This document shows, one piece after another, positions 51,471 to 62,200 of a stretch of DNA of 64,000 nt. Origin of the DNA: Polytrichum commune (taxonomy: Eukaryota; Streptophyta; Polytrichopsida; Polytrichales; Polytrichaceae); NCBI GenBank assembly GCA_950295325.1, contig OX485803.1, forward strand, positions 22,198,001 to 22,262,000. Direction: 5' to 3'. The notes under the pieces were generated by a model. The model worked only from the letters and a program-made list of their open reading frames with translations, made no database searches and was not told where the DNA came from. A program made the translations under genes and the position numbers. Position 1 is the first letter of the stretch. Each line of letters opens with the position of its first letter.

Positions 51471-52122
51471 CTGTAACGAGCGTGGTAGGGTTGGAACTGT
51501 CATCCATTCTAAGTTAGTGAGTCGCTCAAGCTGCTTTACAGTCGTTGCTCAAAGCTGTTCAAGAGATTTCAAGTTGTTCAAGAGATTCGTCACTGAGGTT
51601 AGTCATAAGAATGGTTTAGGTGTCGACTGTCAGTCACAAGATCTCATTGTATAGCGAGTTAAGTAGTCAGCATCTTGATTCGTGTGACTGAATGCAGTGA
51701 CAATGTTTAAACATTGATCAAACTCCAGGGTTTAGGGTTTAGGGTTTCTAGTGTGATTGAGGTGCAGGTCTGGATGATTTTCCCTAAAACCCTAATATTG
51801 ATTGAATGACGCTACATTTATTCTGGGAAGTTTGCTCATCAAGAGCATGACATATTGCAATATTTCTTGTACCCCTTGGGTTTAGCTATGGTTTTCGAAA
51901 ATTTCAATCCACTGGGGTGATGGTCAACTGCGTTTATTTGATTGTCATTTAGGTCCAGAACTCTTAAGTTAGGGTTTGGTTGAAGTATGTTAACAGCAGA
52001 CTGTGAATGTGAAGCACAAATGACTTTGGTGGTGGACCTGGTTGTTTTTACAGGCTGCAAATTTGTTTGCTTTCTCCTTTCACCAAGAGTATGCTAACAT
52101 TCCTTTTCTTGCGTTTTTGCAG

Positions 52123-52264
52123 GTTAAAGACTTCTACAGGACATATTTAGGTTTGCCAGTGGACCTAGTTGGAGATTATAAGCCAAGAACTTTAAGTTTC
52201 AAAACTGAAACATGTAGTGTTTCATGTTGGAAGATGGGTTACTTGGGGACTTCGGCACAGGGAG
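52123..52264 (+). other. Exon-like segment of unknown origin
   Basis: Acceptor TTTTTGCAG precedes VKDFYRTYLGLPVDLVGDY..., and a strong donor GGGAG|GTAAGTG follows; the frame is open across 47 codons and the other two frames are blocked. It lies between the TNPA first-exon copies and upstream of the captured HflX exons, on the same strand as HflX. It could be an exon of a third captured gene or an upstream exon. The family is not recognised. Confidence 0.4.
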
Positions 52265-53151
52265 GTAAGTGCAGTGTGATTTACTGAACCCAGGATCCAA
52301 GTTGACAATGTGGCTAAATGTGTGGATCCTTACATTGTAATAGCAGTAATTTCTTTCCCAATCAAATTTGCAGCAATAAGAAAGCAGCCCACACCAGATA
52401 CCCTCACTACCCTTGTGATGAGTAGAAGATGATGTTTGAATCTGTGTATGGATCCGCTTGGCTGAACTGTGACTCACTAAATTGTAAACGATATTGTTTC
52501 TGAATGCTTGGCTTTTGGGTAAGGTAGATACATGGCCATATTATGGGCACTTCCACCTCAACAGCCAAATTTTTGCTATTGAACAGATTAATCTGGTCAG
52601 GAATTGCTAACAACAACATTACCATTTCAGAATCATGGTTTCACAAGATGAGTGTTACATTATAGGTGTCCTACGAAGAAGAGTGATCGCACAAGGCCCA
52701 CTTGCCTTAGTTTGGTTACCTTTCAAAGTTTCTATCTTTCTTTCTGCCAAGCACTTGATTTACTTAAGCATTTGATGATTCTTTCTATTACACCCTAAAC
52801 CCTATACCAGCCATGTATAGGTGTCCAATGAAGGAGAGTGACCACGTAAGCCTCACGTACCTTAGTTACCTGTCAACAATGACTGGTGTCCATAAGTTTT
52901 GATTTGTTTGATAACTTGCAATGGTAGTCAGTCTTAATTGGCCTGTTAAATATTATGAAAACTAGATGTGGGTACTTGTTTTCATAGTTGTGATGAAGTC
53001 TAATCTCGAATAACATACATTGAGGAGTACCAGGATGGTGTACATCGCAATATTTGTGAAAATCTGAATCTGGGTCTATAAGGTGGTTGCACATAGGTCA
53101 AGAACCAAAGTTTTGAGTATGTATTGCATGTGGGTGCAGGCAACGCCTGAT

Positions 53152-53755
53152 GCCATCCTGACATTGACCTCAAAAGCGTCATTGACAACTACCATCAGTA
53201 TCACTGCTCCCATCTCTGTGTCAAATGTCCAACTAACTATTTTGGATTCTGAGATCGCGGCGGCGCGGCGGGTGCTCTTCACGGTCGCATGATTCCCCTC
53301 TCCTGTTGCCGCTTCGGTCGTGCATGTGGTTGTTGACTCTTTCAACGATGCTGCCATAATGGGGACTCCAAGCTCCTGTAGCTTGAGGGCGTTCTTCCGT
53401 AAGTTCGCCTGCCGCAGCCTCTCGTACTCGGGCACTTCGGCATCCTCGTCTCTCCCAAACCCTTCCTCCGATGCCTGGTCCTCAGATCCTTCCGAACCCC
53501 GGTCCTTGGAGTTGGTGTTGTCCTCTTCAGTTGCCGAAGGCGCTGCAACGGCGTTCGTGGGCGTCTCCATCGCCATAGCAAGCAGGATCACTGAGGCGTG
53601 GGAGGCATTCGAGCGCCCTTGCCATCGCCATTTTGAAAATCAGGTGAGAGCCGTTGCCAGCGTCAATTTGTGAACTTAATGCTGCTTAGATCAGAGAGTA
53701 GCACCACTACGTTTGAACGCCGCCAGTAAGTAGGCTGCTTTTAGGGTTTAGGGAT
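53152..53755 (-). pseudogene. Duplicate TNPA first exon with promoter, copy 2
   Basis: ATG at 53,570 opens METPTNAVAAPSATEED and the motif EYERLRQANLRKNALKLQE, paralogous to the exon at 51,285. After the shared part the frame runs on to 53,076 with unrelated residues, and no convincing donor joins it to a downstream exon. A telo-box (53,740-53,753) sits upstream as in copy 1. It may be an alternative first exon of the TNPA gene or a non-functional duplicate. Confidence 0.55.
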
Positions 53756-53986
53756 CTGTAACGAAGTCGCAACTATCATCCATTCTAGTCACATTAAGGT
53801 GAAGATCTAATTGCTACTCTCTAGGCTGCTTTAGGGGTTTAGGGTTTAGCTATGGTGAGAGCCGTTTGAAGTTGTTTCAAGTGCCCGGAACTATTTGTGT
53901 TCTACAATCCAAGTTGGGCTATATCCATTGATTTAGGACCCTGTTCTTTGAGCAACTCTAAATGACTTGAAATTCTTGTGCATCAG

Positions 53987-56713
53987 GTTGAACTTGCTGC
54001 TCTAGACTATCAGAAAACACGATTGGTTCGTGTTATGGGCAAGGGAGGAAGACTAAGATTTGGTCAAGATGGGGAAGCTGAAGTGGTCAGTGCACGAGGG
54101 TATTATTTTCTCTCTGTAAATCAATGTTAATTGAGAACAGTGAGTGGTTGTGCTAATAATAAGAGAGTCCAGAGGGTTCAGACTGTTCAACCAGAGGGAT
54201 GTTAGCACATGTAAAGGTATTCATGAATAGCTTGGCCATAACATGCTGATGTATTTTTTGAGATCCACCCTTATTCAATGTGCTTCAATTTACTATTTCC
54301 TTCGGAAGTTATGTTTTCTTTGAACCAACTCATGGTCAAGTTCACACAGTGGTCAGGAAGTATCAGATGTAGACCTTGTTGCAATTTAGAATAACATGCA
54401 ACACTTCTGGTATAGTGATGGCGACATTGAGCCTGTTGGTGCAGTCAGCAGCAGTGTGGAGATTCATGCCATTTATTGAGGGCACATGTATTTGGGATTA
54501 TTTTGCAGGGAAAATCATCTATGGTGGCTGCATTATCCCAAAGCGATGTCTATGTTGATGATAGGTACTATCTTGCCCTTAGTATTAGTGCCTCCTTTTC
54601 AGAATCTATACAATGAAGTAACACTAAATGATTCAAATAAAGGAAGTCAAATAGAGAAAAAACCCCTACTAACATCAGTGCCCCACTAGCCATGTATTGT
54701 TCATGGGTTTCCCCATGCTACAATATAAGATGAAATGCCTTTGCTTTTGAGTATGCTCAAGTTAACTATACGTTTTACTTGTGTGTACCCATCTAATATT
54801 TGACATGCATAACAGATGCTAAACTACAGTCCTGAGCATCTTTTGGCACTGATTTGATGGACCTCTCTATGTTTTGTTTTTCATTGGAAATATTTTATGT
54901 TATTCTACCTTCTTTCAACTTTTTTCATTGAAGTGCAACTCTTGAACCTCACTGATGAGGTGGAGGGTGTTGCAGATTATTTGCAACACTTGATTCTCGT
55001 GTGCGAAGTGTGGTCTTGCCTTCAGGGTAATAAGTCCCATCATCCTCATACCCCAAAACCATCTTCTTACTTAATCCGTGGACCCCAAATATTCCTGTTA
55101 CAACAGTACATGCATGTGAAATCAATGCATTTATCGATGTTTCTGGATGTAGATCATTGCCTTGGACACTTGGGTGGTAGCAGACAAAAGTGGACTAAGA
55201 AAGTGATTGTCACCTCTTGCAATTGCAGGCAAAAAATACTGCTAAGCGACACAGTTGGTTTCATATCTGACCTACCTCACCAGGTTAGTTTGATTCTTGG
55301 GTATGTTAACACAGTTCTTGGTGCATGTCATGTCAGCGGACTTACAAAGTCTTCATGCAATTCTTGTTGGTTGGCTTACCACTATGCACCGTAGTTCTTT
55401 GTTCATATGGTATTTGCATTTGATGGTGTACATAAATTGACAAGATTCAGAGTCCTTAACTTTGTCAGCACCAGGGGTGTGTTTGTATGCGATGTGTGAC
55501 AATTACTACAAAACCCCCAAGAAGTATTGAAGTGATATTTAATTTGGTCTAACATATTGAATTAATATTAAGCACAACCTTTAAAAAAGAGGAAGTAAAA
55601 ATAAAGTCAATTGTGACAACGGTCACTAGGTATTCCGAAGTAGGTGAGGAGGTATGCTCCAGCTGAAGAGTGTTATAGTGGCATTATATTTTCTGGCTTA
55701 TGTTTCAAAGCCCTATTTGCAGCTGGTGGAGGCTTTTCAAGCAACGTTAGAAGAGGTTGTTGAAGCCGATTTTTTGCTGGTGAGTCTGCAACATATATCT
55801 CTCTGCAAAACTTACAATTGTTTGTATTGTGATGATCAAAACTTTCATTTAGTATTGCAAAAGAAAATAACTCTCTTAATTATATGTCCGTCCCCTTTTC
55901 CAGCATGTTATTGATAGCAGTGCCCCAAATGCGGATGAGCAGCGGGAGGTGGTGTTAAAAGTCCTTCGAGAAATTGGTGTACCACAAGCTAAACTGGACA
56001 CCTGCATGGTGGAAGCCTGGAACAAGGTATTTCATGTTTCTGAGTTGATATTATGGAACCCCATGATTTCTTGCCCAGAGAGGATGGATGGTCCACACCT
56101 AATTGATGACTCACACAGGAGAATTTGTGACCTCTCCGTGACTATGAGGCAGTTCAAATCAACAATGATGAGGGAAATGAATTTGTTTGCATACAACACT
56201 GGAAGGTCGTTCTTGTGATTCATTTGTAGCAAATAGTGAAATGAAACTGCTATGCATCACCTATTATCAAGATGAACAGGATTAGTCAATTGGAGTTTCA
56301 TGTATGTTGTTGAAATGAATTGTTTGTCGATCAACTTCTCTGGAACCAAGCTCTATGTATACTTTTTGGTTATCAAGGTTGCTTCCATGTATATGTGTTA
56401 TTTCAGTGAGGTTGTCCTACATCAACTTTGTGATCAACATAGATTGTAATGTGACTTTTTGGTGGGTAGTGATAGCTTGTTGTCTTGCAACGTTATTCTT
56501 TTTGATACCCACAAAAAGTAACTTGAAAGGAGTTTGATGAAGATTTCATGTCATCCAGTGTAAAGAGAGAATACGCAACTAGTATGAACATGCTAAAAGT
56601 GTTTAGGGGTTGAGCTTGATAATTGACACAAAGTTGGTGATGGACTTCACACAGGTGGATCTCCTGGAAGATACCTCGGAGGACATCAACACACTCATGC
56701 TGGATGAGCCACG
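53987..56713 (+). pseudogene. Captured HflX-type GTPase exons (internally deleted)
   Basis: Seven exons between GT/AG sites: 53987-54099 (VELAALDYQKTRLVRV), 54509-54564 (GKSSMVAALSQSDVYVDD, second half of the P-loop), 54976-55026 (LFATLDSRVRSVVLPSG), 55229-55283 (LLSDTVGFISDLP, G3), 55723-55779 (LVEAFQATLEEVVEADFLL), 55904-56026 (ends AWNK) and 56655-about 56713 (VDLL, completing the NKxD motif). Junction phases agree from the second exon onward. Missing are the Gly-rich GAGETELQLQRRR region and the GYTNA half of the P-loop between the first two exons, plus the C-terminus. HflX proteins are ribosome-associated GTPases; plant forms act in organelles. The gene sits inside the CACTA element, same strand as TNPD, and is inferred to be non-functional. 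Confidence 0.88.
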
Positions 56714-56862
56714 TACGTTCTGGCCAAATGACCCCCCTGACGAAAATCAATTATTCAATAGTCTAGCAATTATTCAAAAAGTTTTGGTGTGTGTTGACTA
56801 GGAATTTCTGTTCTCATATTTGTGTTCCACTCACACACATTTGTTATCTTATTGTGCACCAG

Positions 56863-57191
56863 GGGGATTTGGCCATTTTAAATAAAAAGTGTTTTAGGGA
56901 GGTTGTAGAACGATGTCGCGCAGAGAGAAGAGCGTTAGAAAGCCAAGGCATCTACATGGATAACAAGGTAAAGCTCAAATGGTCTTGTATACCTGTATAT
57001 ATGATATTTTTGTGGTTCTTTTAGATCTGCTCAATTAACAACTAACCCTGAAGACTTTGCTTAGACATGTATACCTTCTATCAAAAATCTAATGTAGTGA
57101 TATTTGGATCCTTGAACAGATTTTGCACATTTCTGATGTTGAAATTAAGGAAACAAAGCTGCTTGGCAACTCACCCATCATCATTGTTTCT
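56863..57191 (+). pseudogene. Captured Tim44 exons (C-terminal domain fragment)
   Basis: Two exons follow HflX on the same strand: 56863-56967 (GDLAILNKKCFREVVERCRA ... GIYMDNK, 35 codons, acceptor CACCAG, donor AAG|GTAAAG) and 57120-57191 (ILHISDVEIKETKLLGNSP ... VS, 24 codons, donor TCT|GTGAGA). They join in phase and match the conserved C-terminal domain of plant TIM44, the matrix-side subunit that tethers mtHsp70 to the TIM23 import channel. The preceding and following Tim44 exons (for example the Q-V-x-C-V-R-D block) were not found, so this is a fragment. Identification rests on remembered family signatures. Confidence 0.82.
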
Positions 57192-59235
57192 GTGAGAATT
57201 TACCTCCCACTACCTTCACATGAATGTGTTTTTTTGCTCAACACTTAGTTTGGTTGTAGGATAGCTTTATTGCCTTTATATGCATTAAAATGCAGAGGTG
57301 TCCTTGATTCACTTTTAGGGTCAGGTCAGTGCACAAAATTTGCATATGATTTTGTTGTAATTCTAGAGCACATTTTCAGGGTACTCTAGAGCCAGTAGTT
57401 GTGATACAAATCTTTTAGGGTCGTATTTCTTAGAACTCATACATACAGTAGTTACTTGCAGCTGAGGTCATGTACTCAAAAATGCATTGTTGCTGGTACA
57501 TCATGTAAGCTTTATTTTGAGGTGAAACGTTGTGAGTGCTATCACAAGAACCAAGTTCCATATTCGGGTTATGGAATTATATTAGATAGCATTGATGACA
57601 TTTAAAAGCACCTGAAATTATCCCCGCTTAGTAATAATCAGTAATGTAAGGTCTTCCCAAGGTCGATACCAATCTGATGCTGGTAAATACATTAGTTGAA
57701 CAGAAGTACATGGCAAGTTTTATTGCACCAAATACATGGTTTATAATGTTGTCTAATATTATAGGTGGGCAAGACACTTGATACAAGTAAATTTAAGCAA
57801 CCAGTGAAGGTGCCTTACGGACTTTTCTTTCAACATACAGGGCACAGGTGTGCAGTGTGGATACTTCACTTCCATGCCTCAAGTGAATAATATTCATGGA
57901 ACGCTTAATTATTGCATTTGATAGATCACCGTAGACTGTTGTTTGGCTTAACACTATATAGAGTGTTGATAGGTGATTACTATGTTGGATTCAGTATGGG
58001 CTTCTAGATAGAGAGGACGTCATAGGACACTTGGTGATTTATGATAAGTCATGAAGAGCACTCTATTCAATTGAATATGAATGGGAAGTTGTGGGAAGTT
58101 GTGGGAAGTTGCATCACATGTGAGCTTTTGATGAGTATTTATGATATGTGTGATTCTTGGCAGCTAGTGGTGAGTGGAATAAAGAATAAGAGTAATGGAT
58201 ACATATTTGCATCGTATGACTGCTAGCAATCAACCAAGGGTCGAATTCTGTAAACATGTGGTCGCAACCCTTGCTCCCTTCTTCATTCCTTTTTGCTGAA
58301 GGATGATCTGACCAGGGTCAGTCATACTTTTGGTTTATGTGACAGTGCGAAGTCACATAAAAAGTCAGCACATAGAGAGTTCAGTAGTTAGCAGTTTGGT
58401 TCATGTAACTGACGGCAGTGACATGATATGTAGTTGACTTGATATGCTGAATATGTAGTCTGACTTGATATGTAGTTGACTTGATATGTTGAATAAAATT
58501 GCAATACCTATGTTGTTCTCCACATACAAAAGTTGTTGGTCATTGAACTGGCTGAAGTACTATGAGTTCAGCAACTAACAATACATTTAACATTGACAAT
58601 GGACTTGATTTATATTTTTTGATTTCAGTGGGATTTTTATGCACGTGCCTAATTGTTGAAGCATTTGAGACACTTGACTGCGCGATTTCATGAACTCGTG
58701 TCATAGGTTGTTTATAGACTTCATATCTATTGGTATTTTATTATAGTTGGCAAATTTAACTATTATAGTATATCAATTTGTGGAGGATGTTGTTACTCTG
58801 AATTATTAGTCAGTCACATGAACCAAACTTCTCACTACTGAACTGGCTATATGAAGAAGGATTGTGACTTTGTACAATCACAAAAACCAAACTTATGACT
58901 GACCTAGGTGAGTCTTGTAAGCTAGGGCGTCCATAAGTTGGATGATCCTGAAGCAGATATAGACTTTAAGGACTGCCACCAAAATCCTTCCAGTCTGAAG
59001 TTCTCTTTTAAGCTTACATGAAGGGGGGGGGGGAGTACGTGTGGCAGCGAGTCTAGTATTCTAGATATTGGTAGCAGTCATTTGGTGAACTTGATGGTTA
59101 AACTGAGATTTCTGGCATAACCAGTCAAGATCCATGTTGTGAAATTGTAGTGTGATTAGGGTTTTTAGTTCCCACGCTCAATTCTGCGTGGTTTTCTGAA
59201 CAGGAGCAAGTGGCATTGACCGCCTTACATTGCAA
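57192..59235. other. Spacer between captured exons and TNPD
   Basis: No gene is recognised. A weak exon-like stretch near 57,766-57,845 (after ATAG) could encode VGKTLDTSKFKQPVKVPYGL but is unassigned. Half-site motifs of the CACTA element recur (GTGACA-GTGCGA-AGTCAC at 58,339-58,356; related pairs near 58,400 and 58,800-58,880). A triple GGGAAGTTGT repeat lies at 58,083-58,111 and a poly-G tract near 59,024. The TNPD promoter should lie in the last few hundred bases. Confidence 0.5.
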
Positions 59236-62200
59236 ATGGCTAGGCGTGGAGCGACGGGGGCAAGCGACCTCCACCTCTGGGAACTAGAGGAGAGAGAGGC
59301 AGATAGATTGGGGCTAACGCATTACCGTTGCCCATGCAGGAACTGTATGGGAGGTCGTTGCATCAGTAGGGGAACCATTCGCAAGCATCTCAGAACCATC
59401 GGAAGAGACCCTCAATTCACTGTGCCTATTTTGGTATGTCTACATAACTACTAGGAGAACAGCTGTAATATGACTAGAACAGTTCAATATGGCATGGCCA
59501 ACATTACTGGTTTTTATTAGAATTTGTGACTAGGTCTAGTCACATATGACTGATTCTAATCAAGGTTGACTGTCATAAGTAACATCCCACCAAAACTAGT
59601 CATGCATTCTCACTAAATCCAGTCATATCGGACACGCAATCAGGTAATGTTCCAGTGCTAAAATACTTTCAACTATTAATTCCGGGGTGTGCTATGTTCA
59701 GGCTGGACTCGTGGATGCGGAACAGGACCTTGTTGAAGAGGAAGTTAGGGAAAGCCCTCATCAGCTGGACAACAACAATGGGGGCATGGACGCAATAAGA
59801 ATGATCATGGAGTGCCTCTCTAGATACGATAACCTCGAGGACGAAGACCGTGAGGATTGTAGAAGAACAGACGATGTGGAGGAGGACGACGCAATCCCCG
59901 GGGAGGAAGGGGATTGCACGGCAGATTTAATGGAGGAATTACTTGCGCATGCCCGAACTCCCCTCTTTGCAGGTGCCACAACAAGTCGCTTGGTCGCAAC
60001 TCTGCTGCTCCTCAATTGCTTTGCGGTGTTTGGAGTATCGAATGCATTTGCTGATGAACTACTTCAACTGCTGCATATTCTCCTTCCAAGCGACAATTAC
60101 CTACCCCGTTCCCACTATGAAGCCCGGAAGTATGTGGTGAAGCTGGGACTGTCCTATAACAACATTCATGCATGCCGCAATGGATGTTGCCTATTCAGGA
60201 AGGAGTTGCAGGATGCGAAGTCCTGTCCAAAGTGCAACGCCCCGAGATACAAGTCGGAGTCCAGCCCAATCCCATCCAAAATCCTACGCCACTTTCCGTT
60301 GATTCCCCGTCTGAAGCGCATGTACCGGTGCAAAAGATTGGCGGAACTTAACAAATGGCATGCCAATCATAAGAAGGAGGGTATTAACGTGGAATGCGTC
60401 CCCGACTCGAAGGCCTGGAAGCATATTGATTCGTTGGATGCCAACTTTACAGATGAGCATAGGAACATACGCTTGGGGATGGCATTGGACGGTGTGAATC
60501 CGTTCGGAAACCAGTCGCTCAGTCACTCGACATGGCCGGTCCTTCTGGTGAACTATAATTTGCCTGCATGGCTAGTGACAAAGCCATTTTTCATCATGCT
60601 TGCATTGCTTATTCCAGGTATTGCTTACACTCAGCACTGATGACTGCATCTAGTAACCAGCATGGTAAGAAGGTTGACTGTGAATAGTGCAATTTCTGAA
60701 ACCAGTCACCGGTTCCAGTATCTACACTCAGAATTGTTGACTGCATCTAGTAACGAGCATGGTAAGAAGGTTTACTATAATTTGTCTGCATGACTAGTGA
60801 CAAAGCCATTTTTCATCATGCTTGCATTGCTTATTCCAGGTCGCGAGAGCGTGACCTCGGAGAACATCGATGTGTACCTTACTCCATTGATTGAAGAGCT
60901 CTTGGAACTTTGGAAAGGGGTACCAGCCATAGATGTGTCTGAAGAGCCCCCAAGACAGCATTTAAAACTACGGGCTCTACTTCTTTGGTGCATTCACGAC
61001 TTCCCTGCGTACGGACTCACATCTGGCCAAGTCACAAAAGGGTATAGAGCGTGTACCGAGTGTGGGCCAGATGTTACAACTCGGCGGTCAAAGGCTCTCA
61101 GAAAGAATGTATATTTAGGTCACCGCCGGTATCTCAGTAGATGGCATCCATATCGTAGGCTCAGGCATTCATTTGATGGTCAACAGGAGTACCGACCTCC
61201 CCCTCCAATTCTAACAGGATGCGACATCAAGGGCTATGCACAAGAAAGATTGTCCTTCCTGCAAGAGTCACAGGGAAGAAGAGGTGGAGGAGAAGGCGAC
61301 CCCATTCAGCGTACCGGAGTGAAGCGGCTCTCCGCTCTGTACAAGCTTCCGTATTGGCAGGTACTTAGCGCATTCACAGGTTCCAGTAACTGACATTTAG
61401 AATTGTTGACTGAATCTAGTAACAAACACGCTTATCTGGTTGAATGTGAATAGTGCAATTTCTGAAATCAATCACTGGTTCCAGTAACTGATAGTTAGAA
61501 TTGTTGACTGACTCTAGTAACAAACACGGTTAGCAGGTTGAATGTGAATAGTGCAATTTTTGAAATCAATCACTGGTTCCAGTATGTTCAGTTATAATTG
61601 TTGACTGACTCTAGTAACCTGGTTGGTAAGAAGAGTGACTGTGAATAGTGCAATTTCTGAAATCCATGACTGCCAGTATGGATGAAACAAAATATGGACC
61701 TATATCTTTTCAATGAATGCTTAAGAGTCTTTGTCGAAAGTGAGTAAATCTGACGCTGGAATGCTTTGCTGGGATTTCTGGCAGGACCTCCTCATTAGAC
61801 ATCTTTTGGATCCCATGCACTGCGAAAAAAACATCTGCGAGAACGTGATGAAAACAATTTGGGGAGTCCGTGACACTTTGAAGGCCCGGCTAGACTTAAA
61901 AGAGGCCAACATTCGACCATATCTGCACCCTCTTCCAGGAAGGAAACATGGGTCTGTCGTACTTCCAACAGCTCCATATGTACTATCGAAAGAAGAGAAG
62001 GCAAAATTCATAGACATTATCCGCAATTTGAAGACTCCTACGAACTACGCTGGCCAACTTGCAAAATGCATTGCGTCGGATGGGGACTTGAAGGGGCTGA
62101 AATCTCATGACTACCATGTCTTGATGCAACAATTGCTCCCCTTGTGTTTGCGCACTCTCTTAGACAGGGATACGCGGGTGGCAATAATACGGCTTAGCCG

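Noticed and set aside
53083-53292. Plus-strand ORF with ASLTTTISITAPISVSNVQL considered as HflX N-terminus
   Set aside because: No match to HflX was recognised, and it lies opposite the duplicated TNPA first exon.
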